Assembly (NCBI RefSeq): GCF_026242055.1
Contig: NZ_JAPJDL010000036.1
Span: 22,227 to 86,226, forward strand
DNA from: Lentzea sp. NEAU-D7
GTDB taxonomy: Bacteria > Actinomycetota > Actinomycetes > Mycobacteriales > Pseudonocardiaceae
Length of the DNA stretch: 64,000 nt
Direction of reading: 5' to 3'
Every line of letters begins with the position of its first letter. Within the stretch, counting starts at the first letter, position 1. A program made the position numbers and the translations under genes. The notes beneath the pieces are model-generated. The model did no database searches, was not told the DNA's origin, and saw only the letters and a list, made by a program, of their open reading frames with translations. Shown here piece after piece: positions 41,720 through 51,728 of this stretch.

Positions 41720-42496
41720 GTGACGATCACGGCGGAGGTTGTGAGCCAGGCGGACGAGAAGATCCGGCGTCTGGAGTCCCAGCTGGTTCGCGAGTACGGC
41801 GACGTGCCACCGAGCCTCGTGCACGAGTGGATCGAACGGGCGCGCGCACGGTTCGGAGGTGCGCGGCTGCAGGACTACGTGCCGTTGTTCGTGGCCCGTG
41901 AGGTCCGGGCATCGGCGCGGGCGTTCCCGGTCGAGGCGACGGAGGGGACGTTCCTGTCGACCTGGGCGCGCAACACCGCCCGCCGCCTGCTCGCCGCCGA
42001 ACTGCCCCGCCGCTGGGCGCACACGGCCGGGGTGGCGCGCCGTGCCGAGCACGTGGCACGCGTCCTGCCCGAGGAGGAACGCGAGCTGCTCGTCGCCGCG
42101 GCCTGGGTGCACGACATCGGCTACGCCGCCGAGGTGGGCGACACCGGCCTGCACTCCCTCGACGGGGCCCGCTACCTGCGCCGGGCGGGCGTCCCGGACC
42201 GCATCTGCGGCCTGGTCGCGCACCACTCCGGCGCGGCGGCCGTAGCCGAGCTCGTCGGCCTGGCCGGCGAGCTCGGGGAGTTCCCGGACCACCGAGGCCG
42301 ACTGCGGGACGCGCTCTGGTACTGCGACATGAGCACCGGTCCCGACGGCCACCCGACGACGGTGCAGGGAAGGCTCGCCGAGATCCGGGCGCGGCGCGGA
42401 CCGGACGACCCGGTGGTCCGCGCGCTCGCGATGAACGGCGACGAACGTCTCGCGGCGGTCCGGCGCACCCACCGGCTGCTCCGCCGGGCTTCCTGA
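41720..42496 (+). CDS. HD-domain phosphohydrolase with N-terminal three-helix bundle
   Basis: About 258 residues. Residues about 8-65 form a short helical bundle (three-helix dimerisation type: LVREYGDVPPSLVHEWIERARARF). Residues about 95-220 are an HD domain: H in RRWAHTAGVA, then WVHDIGY, with further His residues in VAHHSG. The HD fold hydrolyses phosphoester or phosphoanhydride bonds with metal. The combination of the small bundle and HD in one chain is uncommon. GTG 41720 has a weak ribosome-binding site; GTG 41741 is an alternative. The target is not known. Confidence 0.83.
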   Translation: MTITAEVVSQADEKIRRLESQLVREYGDVPPSLVHEWIERARARFGGARLQDYVPLFVAREVRASARAFPVEATEGTFLSTWARNTARRLLAAELPRRWAHTAGVARRAEHVARVLPEEERELLVAAAWVHDIGYAAEVGDTGLHSLDGARYLRRAGVPDRICGLVAHHSGAAAVAELVGLAGELGEFPDHRGRLRDALWYCDMSTGPDGHPTTVQGRLAEIRARRGPDDPVVRALAMNGDERLAAVRRTHRLLRRAS

Positions 42497-42522
42497 GCCG
42501 AACGGTCGTCTACGGTGGCGGC

Positions 42523-43821
<1,299 letters not shown>

Positions 43822-43853
43822 TCAGCACGTGACGCACGAGTCACAGCATTTAC

Positions 43854-43872
43854 TTGAACATTGAACTATCTT
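43854..43872 (+). promoter_or_regulatory. TTGAAC direct repeat and -10 before the LLM gene
   Basis: TTGAACA (43854-43860) and TTGAACT (43861-43867) stand head to tail, followed by TATCTT (43867-43872), a -10 candidate 7 nt before ATG 43880. Tandem TTGAAC motifs suit a MarR- or HxlR-type site; this is inference. Confidence 0.45.
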
Positions 43873-43879
43873 GGCAGGC

Positions 43880-44902
43880 ATGAAGAAGATCGGTTTTCTG
43901 TCGTTCGGGCACTGGACGGACAGCCCGCACTCGCAGACGAGGTCGGCGGCCGACACGTTGCTGCAGTCGATCGACCTGGCCGTGGCCGCCGAGGAGCTGG
44001 GTGCGGACGGTGCCTACTTCCGCGTGCACCACTTCGCGCGACAGCTCGCCTCGCCGTTCCCGCTGCTCGCCGCGATCGGCGCGAAGACCGACCGCATCGA
44101 GATCGGCACGGGCGTGATCGACATGCGCTACGAGAACCCGATGTACATGGCCGAGGACGCGGGTGCCGCGGACCTCATCGCCGGCGGAAGGCTGCAGCTC
44201 GGCATCTCGCGGGGATCGCCCGAGCAGGTCATCGACGGCTGGCGGCACTTCGGCTACGGACCCGGTGAGGGCGAGACCGACGCCGACATGGCCCGCATGC
44301 ACGCCGAGCTGTTCCTGAAGGTGCTGGAGGGCGGCGGCTTCGCGGAGCCCCACCCCCGCCCGATGTTCCCGAACCCGCCCGGCCTGCTCCGCATCGAGCC
44401 GCACGCACCGGGCCTGCGCGACCGGATCTGGTGGGGCGCGGGCTCCAACGGCACGGCCGCCTGGGCGGCTCAGCAGGGCATGAACCTGATGAGCTCCACC
44501 CTCAAGTTCGACGAGGGCGGCGCGCCGTTCCACGTGCAGCAGGCCGACCAGATCAGGGCGTTCCGCAAGGCCTGGACCGAGGCCGGCTGGGAGCACGAGC
44601 CCCGCGTCTCGGTGTCGCGCAGCATCTTCGCGCTCACCACGGACCTCGACCGCATGTACTTCGGCGGCGACGGCAAGAGCACCGACCAGATCGGTTTCAT
44701 CGACGGCCCGAACAAGGCGATCTTCGGCCGGTCCTACGCGGCCGAGCCCGACGTGCTGGTCGAGCAGCTGGCGGGGGACGAGGCGATCGCCGAGGCGGAC
44801 ACGCTGCTGCTGACCGTGCCGAACCAGCTCGGCGTCGAGTTCAACGTGCACGTGCTGGAGAACATCCTGACGCACGTGGCGCCGGCGCTGGGCTGGCGCT
44901 GA
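43880..44902 (+). CDS. LLM-class flavin monooxygenase (bacterial luciferase-like)
   Basis: A 340-residue TIM-barrel flavin enzyme. Typical segments are the N-terminal KKIGFLSFGHW strand, AYFRVHHFARQLASP, GTGVIDMRYENP, and ISRGSPEQVIDGW for the FMN phosphate site. It uses FMNH2 (or F420H2) and O2. ATG 43880 follows a TATCTT box by 7 nt; TTG 43871 in frame is less likely. It stands alone after paaK and before a strong terminator. Substrate unknown. Confidence 0.88.
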   Translation: MKKIGFLSFGHWTDSPHSQTRSAADTLLQSIDLAVAAEELGADGAYFRVHHFARQLASPFPLLAAIGAKTDRIEIGTGVIDMRYENPMYMAEDAGAADLIAGGRLQLGISRGSPEQVIDGWRHFGYGPGEGETDADMARMHAELFLKVLEGGGFAEPHPRPMFPNPPGLLRIEPHAPGLRDRIWWGAGSNGTAAWAAQQGMNLMSSTLKFDEGGAPFHVQQADQIRAFRKAWTEAGWEHEPRVSVSRSIFALTTDLDRMYFGGDGKSTDQIGFIDGPNKAIFGRSYAAEPDVLVEQLAGDEAIAEADTLLLTVPNQLGVEFNVHVLENILTHVAPALGWR

Positions 44903-44914
44903 CCCGCGGGGAGC

Positions 44915-44945
44915 CGCTGACCCGTTCCCGCTGAACGGGTCAGCG
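44915..44945 (+). terminator. Terminator after the LLM gene
   Basis: A perfect 12-bp stem (44915-44926 with 44934-44945), 7-nt loop, then AACTTTATT. It also serves the convergent NYN gene. Confidence 0.82.
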
Positions 44946-44977
44946 AACTTTATTGCTTCAGTGTTGACCAAAAACAG

Positions 44978-45733
44978 TCATCGGCGGCGGTCACGCACGT
45001 AGACCGCCGACTTCTTGCCCTGAACGCGCCGATCGACCTCGAAGAGCGTCGTCGCGGTGATCAGGTCGCTGAGCTTCGAGTAGCCGTACGTGCGGGAGTC
45101 GAACTCGGGGCGCTGCTTGGTGATGATGCTGCCGACCGCGGCGAGCGAGGCCCACCCGTCCTCGTCGGACGCCGCCTCGACGGCGTTGCGCAGCAGCTTG
45201 ACGAGGGTGGTGTCGCCCTTGAGCTGGGCGACGGACACCGTCGACTTCCGCGTCAGCGGCGTCTCCGCGGGCGCCTCGGCCTCGGGGTAGGCGAGGTTCT
45301 CGACGTAGATGAACTTGTCGCAGGCCGCGACGAACGGTTTGGGCGTCTTGCGTTCGCCGAAGCCGTAGACGGTGAGGCCGGACTCGCGCAGGCGGGCGGC
45401 CAGGCGGGTGAAGTCGGAGTCGCTCGAGACGATGCAGAAGCCGTCGAAGCGGTCGGAGTACAGCAGGTCCATCGCGTCGATGACCATCGCGGCGTCGGTC
45501 GCGTTCTTGCCGGTCGTGTAGGCGAACTGCTGGATCGGCTGGATCGACTGGGCCAGCAGGTGGTCCTTCCAGCCCTTGAGGTTGGTGCCGGTCCAGTCGC
45601 CGTACGCGCGTTTGACGTGCGCGGTGCCGTACTTGGCGATCTCGGCCAGCAGCGCCTCGGTGATCGAGGGCTGGGCGTTGTCCGCGTCTATCAGCACCGC
45701 GAGTTTGACGGCGCTCTCATTGGTAGTGGCCAC
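44978..45733 (-). CDS. NYN-domain (PIN-like) nuclease with OST-HTH/LOTUS
   Basis: A 251-residue protein. The N-terminal NYN domain (about 10-150) keeps the acidic metal-binding set (LIDADNAQ; KNATDAAMVIDAMDLL; VSSDSDFTRLA). The C-terminal region (about 165-248) has the OST-HTH/LOTUS pattern (LVKLLRNAVEA, GWASLAAVGSII, YGYSKLSDLI). NYN proteins act on RNA. It is encoded 13 bp after the TetR gene on the same strand. Confidence 0.9.
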   Translation of the reverse strand: MATTNESAVKLAVLIDADNAQPSITEALLAEIAKYGTAHVKRAYGDWTGTNLKGWKDHLLAQSIQPIQQFAYTTGKNATDAAMVIDAMDLLYSDRFDGFCIVSSDSDFTRLAARLRESGLTVYGFGERKTPKPFVAACDKFIYVENLAYPEAEAPAETPLTRKSTVSVAQLKGDTTLVKLLRNAVEAASDEDGWASLAAVGSIITKQRPEFDSRTYGYSKLSDLITATTLFEVDRRVQGKKSAVYVRDRRR

Positions 45734-45746
45734 GGTCGTTCGCCTT

Positions 45747-46301
45747 TCAGGTGTCCAGCAGCCGGCTGAGCCACGTCAGCGAGGCGGTGATCTGGTGCGG
45801 GGAGAGGCCACGCCGCCGTTGTTCCTGGTAGATCTCGGGGGCCAGCGGTGCGAGCAGGACCTCGACCAGGCCCTCCGGCTCGGGCACGGCCGCGGCGCGC
45901 AGCAGCGTCAGCACGTGCAGCCGCCAGAAACCGTAGGCCCCCGTGCGGAAGCGGGCGTCACCGGTCTCCGCTCCGAGCGCCAGGTGCAGGTGCCGCTCCA
46001 GCAGGCCCGTCATCGCCTCGTAGAACGCGGCGAGGCGCTCGGAGGGCGGCGCGCCCGGCCCGAGCGGCGGCGGCCCGCCCATCAGATGTTCCTGCAGGAC
46101 GCGTTCGTGTTCGTCCAGCAGTGCGGCGGCGACGGAGGACGGGTCGGGGTAGCGGCGGTAGAGGGTGGCGCGGCCGACGCCGGCGGCGCGGGCGATCTCG
46201 TCCATCGTGACCTGGCGGGCGTCCTTGACCGCGAACAGGTCCTCGGCGGCGGCCAGGACTCGCGCCCGGTTGCGCGCGGCGTCGGCGCGTTCCTTGGCCA
46301 T
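45747..46301 (-). CDS. TetR-family regulator of the divergent exporter
   Basis: A 184-residue TetR-type repressor. The HTH is at residues about 11-56 (ARVLAAAEDLF, VTMDEIARAAGVGRATLYRRYPD). The rest is an unassigned ligand domain. Two copies of TGGACA-N3-TGTCCA lie between it and the divergent transporter gene, the best operator candidate in the window. ATG 46301 is the only good start. It would keep the DMT exporter silent until its ligand binds. Confidence 0.9.
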   Translation of the reverse strand: MAKERADAARNRARVLAAAEDLFAVKDARQVTMDEIARAAGVGRATLYRRYPDPSSVAAALLDEHERVLQEHLMGGPPPLGPGAPPSERLAAFYEAMTGLLERHLHLALGAETGDARFRTGAYGFWRLHVLTLLRAAAVPEPEGLVEVLLAPLAPEIYQEQRRRGLSPHQITASLTWLSRLLDT

Positions 46302-46330
46302 GTGCGGATCGTACTCGATCACCGAACAAG

Positions 46331-46382
46331 TGGACAGCGTGTCCAGTTCTTGCTTAGGCTGGATTAGCGGACACAGTGTCCA
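46331..46382. promoter_or_regulatory. Two TetR operators
   Basis: TGGACA-GCG-TGTCCA (46331-46345) and CGGACA-CAG-TGTCCA (46368-46382), centres 37 bp apart, between the TetR and DMT genes. Confidence 0.72.
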
Positions 46383-46436
46383 CTTATTGGGGGTTGTCGT
46401 GTACTTCGTGCTTTTGGGTTCCGCGCTGCTCGCCGG

Positions 46437-47288
46437 ATGCTGCTCGCCGTGCAGGCATCGGCGAACCTGCAGCTGACCAGGGCGGTGGGCACGCCGTACG
46501 GAGCGTCGGCGCTGCAGCTCGGACTCGCCGCGGTGGTGCTCGCGGTGCTCGCCGCGGCGACCGGCGCGATCGGAGCGGTGCTGCTGGTGCCGGACGTCGA
46601 GCCGTGGCACCTGGTGGGCGGACTGGCCAGCCCGCTCTACATCACCAGCGGCATCCTGCTGTTCCCGAGGCTCGGGGCCCTCGCCGCCGTGGGGCTCTTC
46701 GTGACCGGCCAGATGTTCGCGTCGGTGGCGCTGGACCTGTTCGGTCTGCTCGGTGTGCCGCAGAAGCCGCTGTCCGCGGGCATCGTGATGGGGGCACTGG
46801 CGGTGCTCGCGGGCATCACCGTGCTCTCCCGGCCGGTGCGGGCCGCGAGCACCGGCTGGATCGGGCTCGGCCTCGCGGCGGGCGCGGTGCTGCCCGTGCA
46901 GGGGGCTGTCAACGCCAGGCTGCGCGCCGATCTGCACGCGCCGCTCGCCGTCGCCCTGATCAGCTTCGCCGTGGCGACGCTGGCCATCGCGGTGGTGCTG
47001 CTGCTCAACCGCACCCCCGCGCCGAACCTGGCGCCGCTGAAGGACATGCCGTGGTGGGGCTGGCTCGGCGCCGGGTGCGCCGCGGCCTACGTCACCGCGA
47101 CGTTCCTGCTGATCCCGGAGATCGGTGCGGCGACCACCGTCGCGCTCACCGTCACCGGGCAGCAGATCGCGTCGGCGGTGATCGACCACTGTGGACTGTT
47201 CCGGATGCCCCGCAGGCCGCTCACCTCCGCGCGGGTCACCGGGCTCGCGCTGCTCGTGGCGGGCTCGCTGCTCGTCCAGTTCGGGTGA
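46437..47288 (+). CDS. DMT-family transporter (DUF606 type), probable frameshifted 5' end
   Basis: A 283-residue membrane protein of two DMT-type halves with about ten helices; the segments ASANLQLTRAVGTPYGAS and LPVQGAVNARLRA are the usual repeats of the DUF606 family. The frame starts at ATG 46437 without a ribosome-binding site. The expected first residues (VYFVLLGSALLAG) are encoded from GTG 46399 in a different frame with GGGGG upstream; one missing base at about 46433-46436 would join them. Either a real frameshift or a sequence error. Role: efflux of a small metabolite, regulated by the divergent TetR. Confidence 0.82.
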   Translation: MLLAVQASANLQLTRAVGTPYGASALQLGLAAVVLAVLAAATGAIGAVLLVPDVEPWHLVGGLASPLYITSGILLFPRLGALAAVGLFVTGQMFASVALDLFGLLGVPQKPLSAGIVMGALAVLAGITVLSRPVRAASTGWIGLGLAAGAVLPVQGAVNARLRADLHAPLAVALISFAVATLAIAVVLLLNRTPAPNLAPLKDMPWWGWLGAGCAAAYVTATFLLIPEIGAATTVALTVTGQQIASAVIDHCGLFRMPRRPLTSARVTGLALLVAGSLLVQFG

Positions 47289-47397
47289 TCGGCCCTGCCG
47301 CGACCCGGTTGCGACACGATCGGCCAAAGCGGCACGAACGCCCTGTTCCCGCACTACGGTGGTGGTGGAAACAGGCGTGAGAGAGGCGGAACCGGGC

Positions 47398-47790
47398 GTG
47401 ACGTCCTGGGTTGAAGTGATCAACTATGTCCGGCTGCGGTACGAGGTGCTGGAGGAGACGGACGACTGGCTGCGCTTCCGCCTCGACACGGACGGCGCGC
47501 GGACGCAACAGGTCGCCGTGCACCACCTGCCGGACCTCGGCGGAGCGGCGTGGGTGGAGATCTCCTCGCCGGTCGGCCGCGCCGCGGACGTCGATCTGCG
47601 CCGTTTCCTGGAGCTCGCGGGCGAGTCGCAGGTGGGCGGCGCGGCCGTGGTGGACGGTCTCGCGCTGCTCAAGCACGTGGTGCCGCTGGAGGACCTGAGC
47701 GTGCGGGAGGAGTTCGAACGCCCGCTCACGTTGCTGGTCGGCCGCGCGGACGCCGTCGAGCACGAGCTGACGAGCGGTGACCACTTCTGA
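47398..47790 (+). CDS. Hypothetical protein, possibly CesT/YbjN-like fold
   Basis: A 130-residue soluble protein. The alternation of strands and helices (TSWVEVINYVRLRYEVLEE; WLRFRLDT; ARTQQVAVHHL; WVEISSPVG; LRRFLELAGESQVGGAAVVDGLALLKHVVPL, quoted in part) resembles the type III chaperone-like/YbjN family, but I do not recognise it with confidence. GTG 47398 is likely; GTG 47377 and 47362 are also in frame. No operon partner. Confidence 0.65.
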   Translation: MTSWVEVINYVRLRYEVLEETDDWLRFRLDTDGARTQQVAVHHLPDLGGAAWVEISSPVGRAADVDLRRFLELAGESQVGGAAVVDGLALLKHVVPLEDLSVREEFERPLTLLVGRADAVEHELTSGDHF

Positions 47791-47826
47791 CGGCCGGCCG
47801 GGTGCGGTGATCCACCGGCTCTTCCC

Positions 47827-47854
47827 TTGACTGCCCGGTCGGTTCTGCCATCGT
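47827..47854 (+). promoter_or_regulatory. Promoter of the amine oxidase gene (leaderless)
   Basis: TTGACT (47827-47832), 16-bp spacer, CATCGT (47849-47854); GTG 47862 lies 7 nt downstream, at the expected transcription start. Confidence 0.6.
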
Positions 47855-47861
47855 GTGCGTC

Positions 47862-49235
47862 GTGACTGGACTGGAGCAGCATTCGGCCGACGTCGTGATC
47901 GTCGGCGCCGGCTACGCGGGCCTCGCGGCCGCGTCCCGCCTGGCGGCCGCCGGACTTGGGGTGGTCGTCCTGGAGGCCGCGGGCCGCGTGGGTGGCCGGG
48001 TGGTCAGCGAGGTGCTGCCGTCCGGTGTGCGCGTCGACCACGGCGGACAGTGGATCGGCCCGTCGCAGAAGCGGTTCCACGAGCTCGCGACGCGGTTCGA
48101 CTGCGCGACCTTCCCGACCTGGGAGACCGGCCGGCACGTCGAGGTCTGGCACGACGGGACCCGCGGCGACCACTCCGGCGTCCTGCCGGAGTCCGGCCCC
48201 GGCGTCGCCGAGTACCGGCGCGTCGTCGCGCTGCTCGACGAGCTCGCGCCGGCCGTCGACCTGGACCAGCCCTGGCTCACGCCCGGCTTCGAGGCCCTCG
48301 ACGCGATGTCCGCGGAGGAGTTCTTCCACGCGCAGACCGACGACGAGGACGCGCTGCGCAGGCTGGCGCACGCCGTGCAGCGCGTGTGGTGTTGCGAGCC
48401 GAGGGAGATCTCGTTCTTCCACGTGGTGTTCTGCCTCGCCTCGGCGGGCGGCTTCGAGCAGCTGACGGAGATCTCCGGAAGCGCGCAGGACTCCCGTTTC
48501 ACCGACGGCGCGGACGCTCTCGCCCTGGCGATGGCCGCGTCGCTGACCGTCCGGCTGGACGAGCCGGTCCTGACGATCCGGCACACGGACGACGGCGTCG
48601 AGGTGATCACCGGCAAGGCGGTGGTGACGGCACGGCGGGCGATCGTCACCGTGCCGCCGGCCGCGCTGGGGCGCATCGGCTTCGAGCCCGCCCTGCCGCC
48701 CGCGCGCCGCGGCTGGACGGGGCACACGCCGATGGGACGCGTCGCGAAGGTGCACGCGGTCTACGAGGAACCGTTCTGGCGCAAGAAGGACCGCTCCGGC
48801 ATCGCCACCCTCCACGGCCGCAACCCGGTGGGAGCGGTGTTCGACAACTCACCGCAGGACGCGTCACGAGGCGTGCTCGTCGCGTTCGTCCACGGCGACC
48901 GCGTCGACCGCTGGGCCGCCGCGCCCGACGACGTCCGCCGGGCCGACGTCCTCGCGGCGCTGGCGGAGGTCGCCGGCGCCCGTGCGCGCATGCCCGTCGA
49001 CTACGCCGAGATGGCCTGGTCCGAGGACGGCTGGACCATCGGCGGCTACGCGTGCTTCGTGTACCCCGGCGGCTGGACGGAGTACGGCGAGCACGGCTGG
49101 CGCGCTCCGACGGGTGCCCTGCACTGGGCGGGGACCGAGACCGCGTCCGGCTGGAACGGCTACGTCGACGGCGCCATCACCTCGGGCGACCGTGCCGCCG
49201 ACGAGGTGATCGCCGCGCTGGAGGCCGCGGGATGA
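47862..49235 (+). CDS. Flavin monoamine oxidase
   Basis: A flavin amine oxidase of about 457 residues. The FAD Rossmann motif is VVIVGAGYAGLAAA with the following EAAGRVGGRV. C-terminal FAD segments are GALHWAGTETASGWNGYVDGAITSG. It is closest to monoamine/putrescine oxidases of actinobacteria and would oxidise a primary amine to the aldehyde with H2O2. I chose GTG 47862 since a TTGACT/CATCGT promoter places transcription start there; GTG 47853 is in the -10 region. No secretion signal. Confidence 0.9.
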   Translation: MTGLEQHSADVVIVGAGYAGLAAASRLAAAGLGVVVLEAAGRVGGRVVSEVLPSGVRVDHGGQWIGPSQKRFHELATRFDCATFPTWETGRHVEVWHDGTRGDHSGVLPESGPGVAEYRRVVALLDELAPAVDLDQPWLTPGFEALDAMSAEEFFHAQTDDEDALRRLAHAVQRVWCCEPREISFFHVVFCLASAGGFEQLTEISGSAQDSRFTDGADALALAMAASLTVRLDEPVLTIRHTDDGVEVITGKAVVTARRAIVTVPPAALGRIGFEPALPPARRGWTGHTPMGRVAKVHAVYEEPFWRKKDRSGIATLHGRNPVGAVFDNSPQDASRGVLVAFVHGDRVDRWAAAPDDVRRADVLAALAEVAGARARMPVDYAEMAWSEDGWTIGGYACFVYPGGWTEYGEHGWRAPTGALHWAGTETASGWNGYVDGAITSGDRAADEVIAALEAAG

Positions 49236-49242
49236 ATTCCTG

Positions 49243-49386
49243 TTCTGCGAACGTCGTGAAAGCGGCCGAATAGACTTCTGCAAACGTTGTAGATTCCCTA
49301 ATTCACATATCTGATGTTCACATGCACGAACATTTACGCGAATTCAGAAAGAATCGTTGACTGGGACTTCGTGAGCTATTCACAAT
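49243..49386 (+). promoter_or_regulatory. AT-rich control region of the secreted beta-helix protein
   Basis: The 210-bp gap is much richer in A+T than its surroundings. It holds a 15-nt direct repeat TTCTGC-R-AACGT-Y-GT (49243-49257 and 49276-49290), an inverted repeat ATGTTC-N8-GAACAT (49314-49333), and a likely promoter TTGACT (49357-49362), 18 bp, CACAAT (49381-49386). Confidence 0.55.
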
Positions 49387-49445
49387 TCGACTCCGCGAGG
49401 TGAGCCGCCCCACGACCGCGGTCCGAGGAGTCCCTGGAGGCATGC

Positions 49446-51728
49446 GTGTCCCGAAGTCAAGGCCTACGACGAGCAGCGGTGCTCGGCATGGTGGGCACAG
49501 TCGCCGCGGCGGGTATCGCCGTGCTGGTGAACACGGCCGGCGCGGCGCCCGGTGCGGGCGCGCTCACCGGGCTGGACACCTCGGCGGGCAATCGCCGGGC
49601 GCCTGTGGGCGGGTTGTACGACTGGAGCAAGGCCGGTTATCGGGGTGGCCAGAACCTCCCCGGTCAGAACGAGATCAATCCCAGCGCCGCGTGCCAGGTC
49701 ACCGCCGCCGAACTGGCGAGCCAGTTCGCCGTGAAGCCGAACGACGGACAGGACGACTCGGCGGGTCTGCAGGCGGCGATCGACTCGATCAGGACGACCT
49801 GCTCACCGTCGGCGAGCTACTCCGCGCTCAGCCTGATCACGCTGCCCGCCGGTGAGCTGGAGGTCTCGCGCGAACTGCACGCGGACGCGGACTACCTGAT
49901 CATCCGCGGCGCCGGCAGGGACGCCACGAAGATCACCTTCAGGCCTGACGCGACCACCCTGTACGACTCCCTGACCCCGGACGGCTCGGACTGGGACGAG
50001 GACGGGATGACGTCCGGCCAGGGCAAAGGTGGCTGGCTGTGGCCGGGCCGCGGCCTGTTCCGCGTGCAGTCGCGCGGCGTGCATTCGGGCTACGCGAGCG
50101 ACTACGCGGCGGCGCCGGAGAACCGCAAGGACATCTTCGAGGGCACGGTGAACGTGCACTGGAAGGCCGGTGTGAAGGTGAGTGCCGCCGCCAAGACCGG
50201 CGACCGCGCCATCACGGTCGCCTCAGTCAGCGCGATCAAGCCGGGCACGTTCGTCAACGTTCGTGCCGCGAACTCGGTCAAGTTCTACGAGCAGCAGTTC
50301 GCGACGGGGACGCCTTACCCGATGGTGAACATGCACATGCGGCAGCAGATCTTCACAGTCGCGTCGGTGTCGGGCACCACCGTGACGCTCGACAAGCCGC
50401 TGGAGTTCGACGTCCCGGTCAACTCCACGTCGGACGGTTCACCGGCGATCGGCGGGACGGTGTACGACTCGAAGGTGTCGCCGCTGGTGGACCCGGTCGT
50501 CGGCGTCGGGTTCGAGAACTTCGGTTTCACCCAGGCGATGCCCGGCCTCAGCCAGGCCGACTCGGTCAACAACTACGGCAACATGGCACCGGCCGCCCAG
50601 ATGCACGGCATCGTCTTCAAGTGGGCGGCGAACTCGTGGGTGAAGGGCGTCCGCGCGGAGATGACCGGGTCGCACCCGATCGTCACCGAGGAGGCCAAGA
50701 ACCTGCAGATCGTGGACAACGAGCTCGACGGCTCGTGGAACAAGGGCAAGGGCGGCAACGGTTACTTCCGCGGCTCGCGGGTGTGGGACTCGCTCTACGC
50801 CGGCAACACGTCGCGCAACCTGCGGCACTTCACCTTCCAGTGGTCCGCCTCGGGCAACGTCGTGATCGGCAACGACTTCGACTCCGACCTGAACCTGCAC
50901 GGCGGCTGGGAACGCAACAACCTCTTCGAGCTGAACACCGTCCGGGTGTCCTACGCCCACCGCTCCGCCAACTGCCGCGCCAACTGCGGTGAGGAGGGCG
51001 GTGGCGGTCCCGACAACTCGAACTGGTTCCCGATCTGGTGGGGCGCGGGCAAGAAGGCGATCAAGTGGTCCGGCGCGTCCGGCCCCCGCAACGTCTTCTT
51101 CAACAACACCATGACGAAGCAGACCGCGACCGGCGGACCGTTCACCGGCTACTACGCCGACCGCACGCGCATCTACCAGTTCGGCTGGAACGGCACGGCC
51201 TACCAGCACCTGGACATCGAGGGCACGCCGATCACCGATTGGGCCTCCAACGAGCAGCGCGACTTCACCGGCGGCCACGGCGTGGACGCCACGAGGACCG
51301 ACTCGGCGGCGTCGCTGTTCCTCAGCTCCGTCAACGGCACCCCGCCGACCAGCACCACCACGTCCTCGACGACGACCGCCACCACTACGACCACGACGAC
51401 CACCCCGCCGTCGGGCTCGTGCCTCACCGCCAAGATCACCCAGACCTCGGTGTGGAGCAGCGGGTACGGCGCCGACGTGACGCTGACCAACGGCTGCGCG
51501 ACCGCGACGTCGTCGTGGACCGTCGAGTTCGACCTACCGTCCGGCACCGCGGTCACCAGCTCGTGGAGCTCGGTCCGCACCTCGACGGGCCAGCACCACA
51601 GGTTCACGAACGTGAGCTTCAACGGCATCGTCAAACCCGGTGCCAGCACGAAGTTCGGGTTCAACGCCTCGGGCGCCGGTCTTCCCACCGGCTGCACGGT
51701 GAACGGCAACTCCTGCGGAGGCAGCTGA
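49446..51728 (+). CDS. Secreted right-handed beta-helix protein with CBM2
   Basis: A 760-residue secreted protein. A Sec signal (residues 1-34, ending AGAAP) is followed by a large beta-helix domain of the pectate-lyase superfamily (roughly 45-630; DDSAGLQAAIDSIR at the start of the coil and regular NxF/GNxF turns). A Thr/Pro linker (about 635-657) leads to a CBM2 carbohydrate-binding module with a Cys at each end. It likely binds plant or fungal cell wall and cuts or remodels an acidic polysaccharide; catalytic residues are not assigned. GTG 49446 has GGAGG 6 nt upstream. Next gene starts in a TGATG overlap. Confidence 0.88.
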   Translation: MSRSQGLRRAAVLGMVGTVAAAGIAVLVNTAGAAPGAGALTGLDTSAGNRRAPVGGLYDWSKAGYRGGQNLPGQNEINPSAACQVTAAELASQFAVKPNDGQDDSAGLQAAIDSIRTTCSPSASYSALSLITLPAGELEVSRELHADADYLIIRGAGRDATKITFRPDATTLYDSLTPDGSDWDEDGMTSGQGKGGWLWPGRGLFRVQSRGVHSGYASDYAAAPENRKDIFEGTVNVHWKAGVKVSAAAKTGDRAITVASVSAIKPGTFVNVRAANSVKFYEQQFATGTPYPMVNMHMRQQIFTVASVSGTTVTLDKPLEFDVPVNSTSDGSPAIGGTVYDSKVSPLVDPVVGVGFENFGFTQAMPGLSQADSVNNYGNMAPAAQMHGIVFKWAANSWVKGVRAEMTGSHPIVTEEAKNLQIVDNELDGSWNKGKGGNGYFRGSRVWDSLYAGNTSRNLRHFTFQWSASGNVVIGNDFDSDLNLHGGWERNNLFELNTVRVSYAHRSANCRANCGEEGGGGPDNSNWFPIWWGAGKKAIKWSGASGPRNVFFNNTMTKQTATGGPFTGYYADRTRIYQFGWNGTAYQHLDIEGTPITDWASNEQRDFTGGHGVDATRTDSAASLFLSSVNGTPPTSTTTSSTTTATTTTTTTTPPSGSCLTAKITQTSVWSSGYGADVTLTNGCATATSSWTVEFDLPSGTAVTSSWSSVRTSTGQHHRFTNVSFNGIVKPGASTKFGFNASGAGLPTGCTVNGNSCGGS

